The notes under the pieces: model-generated
What the model was told of the DNA's origin: nothing
Databases searched by the model: none
Seen by the model: the letters and a program-made list of their open reading frames with translations, nothing else
NCBI GenBank assembly: GCA_963556195.1
Contig: OY744525.1
Coordinates: 80,696,040-80,760,039, forward strand
Source: Sepiola atlantica
Lineage: Eukaryota; Mollusca; Cephalopoda; Sepiida; Sepiolidae
Length of the DNA stretch: 64,000 bases
Direction of reading: 5' to 3'
Made by a program: the position numbers and the translations under genes
Shown here: piece after piece, positions 34,235-45,039 of the stretch
How positions within the stretch are numbered: position 1 is the stretch's first letter
How the letters are laid out: each line of letters begins with the position of its first letter

Positions 34235-34930
34235 TGCACATGTGGTGGAGATGGACACAATTTCGTCTCTCTGCATGCATCTTCCTTTATGCTGACCAAT
34301 CAGGTGACATCAAGGCAGCACTAACAGCAGCAGATGCACCCACTAAAGTCCAACCCTTCCTCGCCGTGGTAGAGGCAGTAACAATGTGGTAGTGTCAAAG
34401 CTACATTGTCTGGAACTCTGGTTCCTAGCAGGGCCACCCATGGCTGACAGGTTTGGCACTAGACTGTATTAGGGTTGCAACTCGACTAACAAAGCTCTGG
34501 TTAAAATCCAGAAGGAGTTGGCATCAGGATTGTCGTCCTCTGGTAGTCTCTACCTCTGCATGTGACAAGCAAGGACGTGTCCAGTGTAGAACCGTAAATC
34601 AATGGAGTGAAAGTGGCAACGTTGCTTCTGCACCATTCCTTTGTGTATTCTTGGCCAAACCTTCGCTAACATTGCATGTGACTACTGAGCCTTGCTATTC
34701 TTGGTGTCAAATACCTGTGACTAACGCGGAGAACTTCGTGCAGACCAAACAATCCTGAGACATGATTTTCAAGAGCTCTCTGAAGAAGTTCGACTCGCTT
34801 TACAAACAAACAAACAAACAAAAAGCAGCATTTGGCAACCTGTATAAAAGTGATGCATTTTTGCCAGTCACGAGCACTTTGGAGAGATTGTGATTCATTG
34901 TGAAGATGATTACGACCGGCAGCAGTAGGA
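34235..34930. repeat. dispersed repeat region
   Basis: Comparatively GC-rich block with the GACCAATCAGGTG motif shared with 46620-46680. Short open frames exist on both strands but show no recognisable domain. I read it as repeat DNA, not a gene. Confidence 0.35.
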
Positions 34931-35574
34931 GTACCCATACAACTGGCACTTTTCTATCGCCATCCATACCACCACTCCCATTACAAAAAAAACAATAAGG
35001 CTGAAGACAGTTAAAACATTGAATTAAAGTTAGATTTTTGAAAGTTAATAAGTAAATTAAACTTATATTTCAGGGCGAGAAATAGAATTTAAGACCAGCA
35101 ATCCATTTTATCCAAAATGTGGGTGAAAAACAAGCGAAATACATGAGATATTCCAACAATCTCTATAGTACAATTGAACCAGGAATTTTGTAAAAAAGAA
35201 AAAAATCAACAAAAACAAAAATTATTTCCGTTAAGTAGAACATTAAGTAGATTAAAAAATGTTAAAATATTCCCAGTGTTCATGGGAATATAGGCAAAAT
35301 GTGTACTGAAACAAAAATGTTTTTTCTTCTTTTTTTTTATAATGCAATATTTTCTATTTGTTTTTGAAAACTTAAAAACAAACGAATCATAATTCGCATC
35401 CAAAATCTTTGGATTTATGGTTTTTGCAATATTTTGGTTAATAAACGTTTTTATTTTTTCTGATGAGTCTCTTTGGTTCCAGCCTCATTTTTATATCAGA
35501 ATCAATGTATTTCCATTTAAAGTCTGTTGAAAAACAATATTCAACAGAAAGTGACCGTTTCGGAATTTTTCAGA

Positions 35575-35862
35575 TGAGATAAATTGTATTATTTGCATTA
35601 TTCATATTACTCTTGGATGTTCTTCTCACAACGTTTCGGTCGATGTAACCTCTGACCGTATTCAGGTGCATCTTGTTGAATTTGGGAATCTTTCTGTTGA
35701 ACTCGGTAATCTATACGAAATTTTGAACTGGACCCTTTATTCAATCCATGCGAGCAGCTTGCTCTCGTTCTGTCAGCCATGACCGGGTAGAAGTTTTAAG
35801 TAATTTGTAATTATATTTTTAGTATAACCCGCACTGAGGATTGAACCTTTGACCTCTTCTGG
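35575..35862 (-). mobile_element. tRNA-derived SINE, reverse copy
   Basis: Minus strand carries the box B-like AAAGGTTCAATCCTCAGTGC, TGACAGAACGAGAGCAAGCT and CGACCGAAACGTTGTGAGAA in the same order as 39145-39486. The box A side is truncated. Confidence 0.75.
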
Positions 35863-35865
35863 ATT

Positions 35866-36030
35866 AAATAAAGGGTTCCGTCTGAATTTGTGTACAGATT
35901 CCCGGGGTCGACAGAAACATTCCCGAGTTCGAAAAGATGCACTTGAAGAAGGTCAGAGGTTACATATGCCGAAATGTTGTGAGAATAACACCCAAGATGA
36001 GAACAGTAGTCTCAATATTCCAAATAATAC
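35866..36030 (+). mobile_element. tRNA-derived SINE, 3' half
   Basis: AAATAAAGGGTTCCGTCTGA, GTACAGATTCCCGGG, CCGAAATGTTGTGAGAATAA and CCAAGATGAGAACAGTAGTC match the 3' half of the family. It lies head-to-head with the reverse copy at 35575. Confidence 0.75.
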
Positions 36031-36279
36031 AAAAAGTTACTGTAATAAACATTCATTATGTTTGTAAAGTTAATTTAATGTTCTGTTCAGAAATATTCAA
36101 AGAAAGTAATTTTGAATTTTTTCTGCTCAGATCGCAGTTTTTAAAGACACACAAATAATCACCAATTGCCCCCCCCCCTCTCTCTCTGACCAGTATTTTT
36201 CTTATGGCATCGTGTATACTTAACTGTTTCAGGCTATCGTTCTACTCAACCTCTGTGTAGAACTGATTATAAAATCAAG

Positions 36280-36285
36280 TTTATT
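36280..36285 (-). promoter_or_regulatory. candidate polyadenylation signal of the zinc-finger gene
   Basis: TTTATT on the plus strand gives AATAAA on the minus strand about 155 bases beyond the stop codon. It is the nearest clear canonical hexamer in the expected place. Such hexamers are common in AT-rich DNA, so this is only a candidate. Confidence 0.35.
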
Positions 36286-36440
36286 GATTCTGGTATAAAA
36301 GATAGAGCCCAATGAGTTCATCAAAATAAACGTTCATTGATCCAACTTTGAGTTGACCTTAGGTTAAGTTTTTTTTCTTGTCTTTTTTTAATAAAAATCT
36401 TATTAAATAAGAGTCTTATCTTGTCTCTTACGTGTACTCT

Positions 36441-38792
36441 TTAGGAGTATATAGTTTGCCACATAATGGTACTCAGTGGGGTGTATTCCTTACCATTCTT
36501 ACATGAGTCAATTGTAGGAGTACCAGAAACATTAGTCAAAGCAGTAGAACAGGCGTTTAGGTTCATCTCTGTTCCGAAATTCGGCATGACACCACTGATA
36601 GGGACACTAATACCACCACCACCACTGCCAACTAATCCGTGAACTGCTCCTGTATTCCCACTGTTTCCGCCTCCGCTGTTTGGCTTCCTGAGCTGCTTGT
36701 GCGTTCTCCGATGTCGTTGCAGCTTTCCCGTCTGGGAGAAGGCTTTGCCACACACTTCGCAGTGAAAGGGTTTCTCCCCCGTGTGAGTCCTTCGGTGGAT
36801 CTGTAGAGTATCCCGGCGAGCAAACCTCTGGATACACAGGTCACACGGGTACGGCTTCTGGCCTGTGTGTGTCCGTTGGTGTAGCTGGAGGCGGTCCCGC
36901 TGGGCAAACCGGCGCATGCAGACCCCACATTCGTAGGGTTTCTCACCCGAGTGAACCCGGTGGTGTATCTGCAGTTTATCCTTGCGTGAGAACTGGCGCG
37001 GGCACAGGGTACAGCAGAACGGCTTCTCGCCTGAATGCGTCCGTTGGTGCATCTGCAGCTTGTCCCGGCGGGCAAATTTCTTAGGGCACACATCGCATTC
37101 GAACGGTTTCTCTCCTGTGTGAGTCCTAGTGTGTATTTGTAAGTGGTCTTTGCGGGCGAACTGCTTGGGGCACAGCTGGCAATGAAAAGGCTTCAGCCCG
37201 GAGTGGGTCAACTTGTGAGTCTGCAATGTGTTCCTCTGGGCAAAGCGCTTTGAGCAGAGATCACAAGAATAGGGTTTCTCTCCGGTGTGTGTCCTGCGAT
37301 GCATCCTTAGTTTGTCCCGCTGGGCGAACTGCTTGCAGCAAAAGTCGCATGGAAATGGCCGCTCACCCGTGTGCGAACGCCGGTGGATCTGGAGCTTGTC
37401 ATTGCGCGCAAACTTCTTTGGACAGAACTCGCAGCTAAAAGGTTTCTCGCCCGAGTGGGTCCGCTCGTGGATCTTCAGGTTATCCCGACGAGCGAACTGC
37501 TTCGAGCAGGTCTCACAGTGGTAGGGTTTCTCTCCCGTGTGTGACCGCTTGTGTATTTGCAAAGTATGTCTTTGGGCGAATTGTTTTGGGCACTCGGTAC
37601 AGTGGAAAGGCTTCACACACCGGTTGCTCTTTTCGCTACCAACGTTACAATTACTACTACCACCAGTAATTAGCATGTTACTATTAGTATTACTAATATT
37701 AATACTGATATTATTAGAAATAGTATTATTGCTATTGGCACAATCATTAATATTATTATTGGTACATGTAATGTTGCTGTTATTGCAACAAATGGGAGCA
37801 ACTATGTTAGTACAATTACAGTTGGCACTGCAGCAATTATCATTGTTATTATTACTATTATTAGCACTACTGTTATTAGTATTGCTATTATTATTATTAT
37901 TATTACTACTACTAATACTAGTATTATTGTTATTACTACTGTCACTCATGTTAGTATTATTGTTATTATTAGTAGTAGTGGTATTAGCATTGTTATTATT
38001 ACTAATACTATTGCCATTGGTGCCATGAGGAATACAATTTGCGCTGCAGATATTATTGATGTTATTGAGAGGTTGATGATTGTGACCGTTGCTGTGGTTA
38101 CCGTGATGGTAGTAATGGTGGTGGTGATGATGGTGATGGTAAAAGTTTGGGGGTAGAAGGTTCTTGTTGGCGTTGCTCAAAAGTAAGAGGGGTTTCGCCT
38201 GGTGTTGGGCACAGATTTCAGTGCTCGCGTTCGTAGTGGAACTGACTAAAGCGTTCGTTTGGGGTGTCGCAATGAGTATTGGCTTCTCATTGGGACTCAC
38301 TTGGTTAGCACTCAGATGGGCCTGAACCTGTACGATCTGTTGCTGTGGGGGTTGCAGCTGTTGGGGTTGCGGGGTATCCGGTCCTTGACTTTGTCCCTGT
38401 TGCTGTTGTTGTTGTTGTTGTTGTTGCTGCTGCTGCTGCTGCTGTTGTTGTTGTTGTTGTTGTTGCTGTTGTTGTTGTTCGTGCATGGGTGATGGTGATC
38501 CAGCCGGGACGGCTGGACTTGCTGCCACAGCCTGAATATAACAATTCTGCGGGGTGTACTGCTTGGCAGCAGCGTAGAGGTTCCCACAGGGCACTAGCAT
38601 TGTACGATCATTGCTAGTTGCCGCCTGTAAATAGCAACTTGGTCCATACATGTCCACGTGGAATGACTTGTCCCCTATGTGTGGGGCGATCCGAGCATGG
38701 GGTGGCGGTGGCCCCGGGATCGTGTAACTATGTGAAAACTGCTGACCACCAATGTTACAGTGGATTGGTTTTTCTCCTCCGTAGTTTTCCAT
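36441..38792 (-). CDS. C2H2 zinc-finger protein, 11 tandem fingers, single exon
   Basis: An uninterrupted 783-codon frame, read from ATG at 38792 to TAA at 36441-36443. About residues 1-390 are low-complexity: a glutamine run, a histidine run near NFYHHHH, and a long Asn/Ser-rich stretch. About residues 395-705 hold 11 consecutive C2H2 fingers (C-x2-C-x12-H-x3-H) joined by TGEKP-type linkers, ending at HRRTHKQ. A Gly/Ser-rich tail follows. Known for the family: nuclear, sequence-specific nucleic-acid binding, usually in transcription control. The first residues (EKPIHCNIGGQQF) look like a decayed finger lacking its second cysteine, so the N-terminus may derive from a longer array. The coding part is clearly more GC-rich than its flanks. 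No intron is needed, but an upstream non-coding exon cannot be excluded. The gene is convergent with no other real gene. I cannot name an ortholog. Confidence 0.93.
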   Translation of the reverse strand: MENYGGEKPIHCNIGGQQFSHSYTIPGPPPPHARIAPHIGDKSFHVDMYGPSCYLQAATSNDRTMLVPCGNLYAAAKQYTPQNCYIQAVAASPAVPAGSPSPMHEQQQQQQQQQQQQQQQQQQQQQQQQQQQGQSQGPDTPQPQQLQPPQQQIVQVQAHLSANQVSPNEKPILIATPQTNALVSSTTNASTEICAQHQAKPLLLLSNANKNLLPPNFYHHHHHHHHYYHHGNHSNGHNHQPLNNINNICSANCIPHGTNGNSISNNNNANTTTTNNNNNTNMSDSSNNNNTSISSSNNNNNNSNTNNSSANNSNNNNDNCCSANCNCTNIVAPICCNNSNITCTNNNINDCANSNNTISNNISINISNTNSNMLITGGSSNCNVGSEKSNRCVKPFHCTECPKQFAQRHTLQIHKRSHTGEKPYHCETCSKQFARRDNLKIHERTHSGEKPFSCEFCPKKFARNDKLQIHRRSHTGERPFPCDFCCKQFAQRDKLRMHRRTHTGEKPYSCDLCSKRFAQRNTLQTHKLTHSGLKPFHCQLCPKQFARKDHLQIHTRTHTGEKPFECDVCPKKFARRDKLQMHQRTHSGEKPFCCTLCPRQFSRKDKLQIHHRVHSGEKPYECGVCMRRFAQRDRLQLHQRTHTGQKPYPCDLCIQRFARRDTLQIHRRTHTGEKPFHCEVCGKAFSQTGKLQRHRRTHKQLRKPNSGGGNSGNTGAVHGLVGSGGGGISVPISGVMPNFGTEMNLNACSTALTNVSGTPTIDSCKNGKEYTPLSTIMWQTIYS
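37640..38150 (-). repeat. AAT/AAC-type triplet region encoding Asn/Ser-rich and His-rich spacer
   Basis: Degenerate TAT/TTA/ATT triplets on the plus strand encode long Asn/Thr/Ser stretches and an eight-histidine run in the zinc-finger protein. The reverse strand is also open here and would give Leu/Val runs; that reading is a shadow. The base composition resembles the AT-rich flanks, unlike the finger region. Confidence 0.85.
38397..38477 (-). repeat. CAA/CAG tract encoding polyglutamine
   Basis: 27 consecutive Gln codons in the zinc-finger gene, a mix of CAA blocks with a central CAG block. The mixture suggests an old tract with a younger pure CAG core. It is bounded by Glu on the N-side and Gly-Gln-Ser-Gln on the C-side, so the run stays in frame. 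Length is probably polymorphic (inference). Confidence 0.95.
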
Positions 38793-39122
38793 ATTGCATG
38801 AAAGCAGAATTAAAAAAAAAAGTTTTGTTTTTTAATGTTGGTTATTTGGGATACATCATCACTGTTGCTTGGTTAGGGTTAGGTTAATGGTTCACTGGTG
38901 AATCCCAAGAACTCCGATGAAAAATATAAACTTCTACCGATCTGAAAAATCGGAACTTTAAAAAGAAATTTGTGTTTTTAATTCTTTGTCTTTAAAACCC
39001 AAAATAGTCTTCATTGGTACTCCATATAATTAAATGAGCCAGGTTTCTGAAAAAGAAAGAAAATATATTTCAGTTAAAAGAACACATTTTTCGCACAATG
39101 ATTTTATATAATAAACGGAAGG
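38793..39122. other. 5' flank of the zinc-finger gene
   Basis: A T-rich tract (minus strand) lies just before the start codon. I see no convincing TATA box, initiator or splice acceptor AG directly before the ATG, so the transcription start cannot be placed. No other feature seen. Confidence 0.4.
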
Positions 39123-39144
39123 TCTAGTACATATTTATGTATGT

Positions 39145-39486
39145 ATGATGTCAGTCTGAAAAAGTAATTGAACATAGTGCATTGTTTGGGTCGTTTGGTG
39201 CAATGAATAAAAGCACTAAGTAATAATCACTTCTAAGTGACAGTTTTCTGGAGGATGAGAGTTCAATCCTCAGTACGGGCGATACTAAGAATATAATTAC
39301 GAGTTACTTAAGATTCTACTCAGTCATAACTGACAGAACGAGAGCAAACTACACATGTGTATTAAATAATGGGTTCCATTCGAAAATCTGTACAGATTCC
39401 AGAGTTTGATAAGGTGCATCTGAAGAAGCTTGGAGCTTACATCGGCCAAAACGTTGTGAGAATACCATCCAAGATGAGAAAAGTAG
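39145..39486 (+). mobile_element. tRNA-derived SINE with intact target duplication
   Basis: Flanked by an identical 22-bp direct repeat starting TCTAGTACAT (39123-39144 and 39487-39508). A tRNA-like head has box A-like TGGTGCAATGAATAAAAGCA (39199-39218) and box B-like GAGTTCAATCC (about 39258-39268). The 3' part has ACATCGGCCAAAACGTTGTG and CATCCAAGATGAGAA. The exact duplication suggests a recent, LINE-mediated insertion. Confidence 0.85.
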
Positions 39487-39509
39487 TCTAGTACATATTT
39501 ATGTATGTG

Positions 39510-39958
39510 TTAGGTTTTTACTTTAAACATGAAATAAATACAAGAAATTTAATGAAAAACGAAGGTAGATCATTTCAAATATAACATGATGATAGATAAG
39601 TTCCACGAGGGAGAAAGAGAAGGAAGTTAGACTACTCTTATGGAAAATGTTTCAGTGTTCCAATTCACCAATTCACCAGGGAAACTTCAAATATAAAACA
39701 CACATTAACTTTGGTATAATTTTCTTACGATTTCTGTCTCCCTTGGTTTCTTTGGATAAATTCTTTTGGATGTGTTAATCTGTGAATTATGGCGGAGTTG
39801 TAGTAAATCTCATTCAGTCCACAAGACAACTTCACAACTGATTAGCTAGTGCTAAAACCTCTTTTTATAGAGAGCAACCATTCCAGAACCCTCTAGTAAA
39901 TTTTAGAACCTTCTTGAACCTTTTCTTTTATATATATTTTAAGACCTTGTCACATATG
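39510..39958. other. no gene seen
   Basis: Between two tRNA-SINE copies; no coding or structural signal recognised. Confidence 0.5.
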
Positions 39959-39959
39959 T

Positions 39960-40090
39960 ATTTCGTACAGATTCCAGAGTTCAGCATAAAAATTCACAAT
40001 TTTTATAAGGCGTACTTGAAGAAGGTAGGAGCTTACATCGGCCAAAACGTTGTAAGAATAACATCCGAGATGAGAATAGTAGTCTGAATG
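39960..40090 (+). mobile_element. tRNA-derived SINE, 3' fragment
   Basis: GTACAGATTCCAGAGTTCAG, GAAGAAGGTAGGAGCTTACA and CGGCCAAAACGTTGTAAGAA match the family's 3' half; the head is missing. Confidence 0.75.
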
Positions 40091-42069
40091 ATACAATTTA
40101 TCAATCCTCGTCTAAGAAATTTCGAAACAGAGTGCGTTGTGAGTTATATGAGCTCCGGGTGAAAGAGAGATAAGCAAATCATGTTATCATCTGTAATCTT
40201 AGCTTTCTGCAAGCATTGCATTTTTTTTTCACATGCTTTTGTTTACTCTTCCTCTTGTTCAGGTCGTTCAGTTATGGGCACTGGGGAAAGGATGATGAAC
40301 ACCAAGCAATGAATAAAACATCACCGAACTGAAACAACCTGCCTATTCATCTCATATTGTTACATGTGACTTTTTCTTTTCTCCAAGCTCAAGGTAATTG
40401 GACTCATTTGGAAAATGTGAAGACCATCAAGAGGACCGTAATAACAGAGATAAGGAGTATTCCAGAAAAATTCTTCCACTAATGCAGAGAAGCAAGATAG
40501 AGAAGGATGTGAAAGTCTATTAGAATCGAGAGGGGTAGGGATTACTTTGAAGGGTAAACCATTGTTGTTTGGAACTGAAATAAATTCAGACACAACTTGT
40601 ATGTATACATGCATGAGAGGGAATTATATTTAGAGGATGATAATACGACAGAATGTATAGGTATCAATAATGGAAATAAGAAGAAAGACAGATTAGTTGG
40701 AACGCAAACAGAAATTAACACAGAGTCATGATTGATTTGATATTTCGTCCAAGACATGGACTTTATCAAGAATGGATAATGAATTGGCAGAGTCAAAATT
40801 TATACATGCATTGGTGTGCTGGTATGAGTGGAAATCCTAAATGCGAAATAGCAGGGTAGGAAGGAGTGTTAAGGTGGGAGAAGTGTAAGTGATGTCTTCT
40901 GTAGAAATTGACGGGAATGTTCAAAGAGAGAGAATAGTATAATATATATATGCTCACAAGCATTTGTTTTTGTTATCCTTGCTTTATGCATGTGAGACTT
41001 GGTGTAAAAATGCAGTAGGTTGATCTATGTTGTAAATGTTAGATGCTCGACCAGAGGAAGGAACGGGGAGGAGCACAAAATAAAGTGAAAATATCTTTGG
41101 GTTTATTTGGGCCACCCCAGAAGTTTGTTTTCGTTTGAGATGAATTAAGTATCTCGTAAAAGGCGGGACCCATGCTGGTGTGTTCACGGATTGTTGCCAT
41201 GATAATTCCCTGTCTGACATTTATCTCCGGGGGGGGGGGATATCTCAAGTGGTCAGTGCCTGAGTGGTTTATGACCAGTGAGAAAGACCCGGCCAGGAAG
41301 GAAGAGATGGGAGGGGAGATCTGGCCCATTGGGCATGACAGGAAGTTGGGGTTTTGGCGAGAACTGGTGGCAGTTGAAGCTAAGCGTCCTTGGAGGCAGG
41401 ATGGCCCATCAGGATCTCTTAGCTAAAAGGTTGTGCTAGACTTTTCTTTTCTGGTCGAGCAGGAAAGTCTTATTCTGCAAGTCTGCCATTCAGTCTGGGG
41501 AACACGAGTATCATTTATATCCAACAAATAAATTTGTTACTTGTTGATAAACTGGACTCATGGTTGTTACTTCGCATGAGAGTTCTTTGTTGCAGCACTG
41601 AGTGAGATCTTACAACAACCTTTGGACCGGCAGGGCGTGTGGAGATGGTTACGGTCAGTGCAGTGAACGCATACATGTTCACATTTGGTCATTTACCAAA
41701 AACATCTCGAGATGTTAGAACGGTTTCACAAACAATGTTTATGGAAGAAAATGGGTATATTTTGGCAAATGTATGTAAGTGACATGAAATACGAAAATAG
41801 AGTCATTTCACCAGGATTGAATCTGAGATTCTTAAGTATCGTCTGAGATGAAGTGAACATGTGGTAAGAATTTCAGATGACCTTATTCCAAACCAATTTT
41901 TATATCTAGATTTAGCTGAGAGGAAGCATCCATCACACAAGCCCAAAATGACTGCATAAAGAACGAAATTTGATGAAAGCAAATATCATGGTTAATAGTT
42001 GGGAGAAGTTACATCTTCATCGTTCATTATGGATAGAAGTCGGTGCATGATGGTAAGACGTTATTTGAA
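40091..42069. other. mostly unassigned
   Basis: Short frames on both strands, none convincing. 41160-41660 is less AT-rich and may be a dispersed repeat related to 63020-63560. Confidence 0.45.
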
Positions 42070-42252
42070 AGCACTTCCTCGATTAGAGTGTAGTATATGT
42101 TCTGTTCAGTCAGAGGAAGAGAAATACTTCTCGATTGGGACAATTTTTGTTTTCGTCTCATCCATAGTACCCGTTTTTGGGAAGCTGGAAATCGTCCACA
42201 TTAAAAACCGATCTTGTGTCTAACTTTTCCCTTGTTCAGAGGCAAGTAAATA
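42070..42252 (+). mobile_element. U2-headed SINE copy
   Basis: Head GATTAGAGTGTAGTATATGT (U2-like), body with GGGAAGCTGG and ACATTAAAAACCGATC, 3' end TTGTGTCTAACTTTTCCC then GGCAAGTAAATA. Confidence 0.7.
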
Positions 42253-43160
42253 GGGAAAGGCATTGCATATGTTGTTGAGGTGTTTGGTGTCTGTCGAGAG
42301 TGTCAAGACAGGAGATAGCCATTTTGCTGAGTCGGCCGTGTCTGTACGTATCTGACTTGAATAAGAAAAGGGTCAACATGAGTTCGAAGGAACACACCAA
42401 CGTCTTCTCTATAATAATATTTAATCTATCTTTTATTTAACTGGAACAAAAATACAGAAACATAGACATGTGAGTTGAGTTACTTGGTTGGCAGTCATAA
42501 AGGTAATATAATTCCAGTTTGTCTTGAGTTTAATTATAGAACAAAAAATATAGAAAGAATATTACACGAATCCAAGGGAACTGTAACTGCCAGAAATCCC
42601 TTAACAGCTACATGGACGATTTATAAGACTGACCAGAGAAGAGATGCATGAAAACACATGGACATGGCCATGAAAAGGACACTTGAACAGAGAAACAGAA
42701 TCGCTACTGACATCCGCACTGAACAACATGATCAGAACGAACTATGTCAAAGTTAAGATAGACAAAACCCAGGAAAACAGTAAATGTAGACTCTAACAGT
42801 AAATCACAATAAGTGAATGCAGCAAACTAGCCTAGAAAGAATACAAAAACAGACATGACTATGTGGGAAAGGCAATTCACTGAGAACTATACAAACATCT
42901 GCACTTCGAACATACAGACATACAAGTGGTATAGACACAAACCGGAGACTGTATTGAAAAATTAAAAGCACAAAATCATCTGAGACATGGAGGTACAAAC
43001 TGACAAACTCATTCAAACAAGAAGACTGGACGTGATAATATTTAACAAGAAGGAAAAACCTGCCAAATTATAGATTGTGCCATCACAGCAGTTCACGGGG
43101 TAAATAATTCCAAGAATCGTAGGAGCACTAGGAACAGTCTTAAAAATCTAGAGAAAAGAC
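42253..43160. other. no gene seen
   Basis: Composition is less AT-rich than average, so it may be an old transposon body, but no motif could be read. Confidence 0.4.
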
Positions 43161-43161
43161 T

Positions 43162-43243
43162 AGGTGAAACTGGAATAAAAGGGAAGATTGAGATCAATTG
43201 TATGGTCTAAATATTCCCTTTTATTCCAATTTCACCTAGTCTA
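43162..43243. repeat. short hairpin
   Basis: GACTAGGTGAAACTGGAATA (from 43162) pairs with TATTCCAATTTCACCTAGTC (ending 43243). Stem about 27 bp, loop about 25 bp. Confidence 0.75.
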
Positions 43244-43790
43244 ATAGTGAAAACAGCCGAAATCTTGTGGAAAATTCTTGAATGCAGAAACCAACCCACA
43301 TAACCAACCTGTCACCACAGATTATTTGAAATAGAAAAAGAACAAAACATATGGATAGAACATCACACGAGAAATAAAGCTGCCTGAAAATCTATAAAGC
43401 GGCCCTCCCCCCCCCAAAAAAAATACATCATGCATGTGGTGGCACCAGTCTCGACTGAAAACAAACACGGGTCAAAGAAAATGAAAAGACTGAGGAAGGA
43501 GAGCACCATCCAGAACTCCATTGGAAGGGTACAAAGAGTACAGGAATCTTGGAGAGGTTTATTGCCATTCAAAGTTCAGAAGAAGCCGACAATCGTTATC
43601 AGTAAGAAATCAATGGTAAACGGCTGTTGTGATAATGCAAAAGTGATTTGCAATGGTTATCGAAAGAGGCGGAGAGTGCTGGAAATCTTGGGAAACTTGT
43701 TGTCAATCAGACTCCAGGGAACATCACTTGTTATTGTCAGTGATCAATAACTGCTAATGACTCGTGTGAAAACTCCTAATGAGTAAGAAA

Positions 43791-43791
43791 C

Positions 43792-43840
<49 letters not shown>

Positions 43841-43841
43841 G
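43791..43841 (+). repeat. (AAT)n microsatellite
   Basis: About 17 uninterrupted AAT units. Confidence 0.97.
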
Positions 43842-44129
43842 ATACTTATAAGTTCCAATACTATTCGTTATATTTGTACCAGATTTGGGATAAAGAACCC
43901 TTGTGATGGTGAATATAATAACATTAAGAATACTACTTTCGAAATCTAGTGGGTGATGTCCTCTTCTATTCCCTACAGCCTCTTTCTTACAGAAGAGAGG
44001 TTGCTAGTCTTTCTCTTACATGTGAGACGGTAAGTTGCCAGCCGAGTATAGATTACAAAGACTATCAGTGATGAACACCATCTCCTTCATGGACGTAAAA
44101 AAACGGTTCAACGACTGATTCAAGGTGAA

Positions 44130-44521
44130 GCTTCCTAAGCCATGTCGAACCTCTAACAACATCTCAGGAAGAGACCAGACTACAGCTGTGGACCAGACAT
44201 CTAGAGAATGCCCCCTCCCCCCACCCTCCTACTGACATAGGAATCCCCTCTTCTGAGGCACTCCCTCCCGGTTCAGAGACACTGTGGCTCCAGCTGAAAA
44301 CACTCAACCGCCTGAGAACGGGAATGGGGCGATAAAAAGTTACTATGAGTAGATGGGGCTACCAAACTGACCCAACCATCTGTGAATGTGAAGAGGAGCA
44401 CCATACGATGCAACACTGCCTGGTCTGCCCCCTACTGCCCAACCGGTGTAGCTTGAAAGACCTTGCAGAGTACAACAATAATGGAAAGGACTGCATAAAA
44501 AAGTGGGAAACTGTTGTATGA
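44130..44521 (+). pseudogene. LINE C-terminal remnant with zinc-knuckle-like motif
   Basis: Plus strand reads REETRLQLWTRHLENAP, LWLQLKTLNRLRTGMGR, one stop, then MSRWGYQTDPTICECEEEHH, MQHCLVCP, NRCSLKDLAEYNNN and KKWETVV then stop. The RLRTG ... C-x-C ... H ... C arrangement is common at the C-terminus of Jockey/CR1-type LINE proteins. No upstream RT is attached. The same sequence recurs at 30700-31050 on the minus strand. Confidence 0.65.
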
Positions 44522-44829
44522 AATCTTCCTCTACTCTATCGTTATGGTCATGGTAGGTGCTCGGCTGAGCTCCAACCTATGCCCCCCCCCCGTTAAAACA
44601 TTCACAGTAAAAACTCGTCTAGCTACAACCACTGTAAATAATTTTCCTTTCTTCCTCTGTGTACATAAAACTAAACAAAACTTCCATGAGCAAAGTTTCT
44701 TTCCAAGAACTACCCATGCATCTGCTTTTCAGCTGACTAGAATATTGTCGTTTTCAAGTCCAATGTTAACAAATTCTAGTTGAGTCGTCCTTTTAAATAA
44801 TCAAATTCTGCTCAGTTTCAACAATCTCG

Positions 44830-45025
44830 GCTAGGAACAAAGTGTAGTATTTATTCTGATGCCACACTTAGTTTATTTTGGCCTCAGTCAGTAAAGGATA
44901 AGTCCTTCTAGACTGGGGCAATTTTAATTTTTGTTCCAATCCAGAGTGCCCCTTTTTGGGGTGCTGGATTTTTCCCACATTAAAAATCGCTCTTGTGTCT
45001 TTGCCCTCATGGGGAGGCAAGTAAA
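44830..45025 (+). mobile_element. U2-headed SINE copy
   Basis: Head CTCGGCTAGGAACAAAGTGT followed by AGTATTTATTCTGAT (U2-like). Body contains CCAGAGTGCCCCTTTTTGGG, and the 3' end is TCTTGTGTCTTTGCCCTCAT then GGCAAGTAAATA. The central block of the long copy is missing, so this is a shorter subtype. Confidence 0.75.
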
Positions 45026-45039
45026 TATAAACAATCGTT

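Noticed and set aside
36607..37438. Other frames in the zinc-finger region (for example 36632-37093)
   Set aside because: Off-frame readings of the finger array, whose true frame has intact C2H2 spacing.
37537..38617. Plus-strand frames of poly-Leu and poly-Val opposite the zinc-finger gene
   Set aside because: Shadows of the Asn- and Gln-codon repeats on the coding strand.
39190..39280. A tRNA gene
   Set aside because: Boxes A and B are recognisable but the acceptor and anticodon stems do not form; it is a SINE head with target duplications.
41160..41660. LTR of a retrotransposon
   Set aside because: Some similarity to 63020-63560, but no clear TG...CA ends, primer-binding site or polyprotein was seen.
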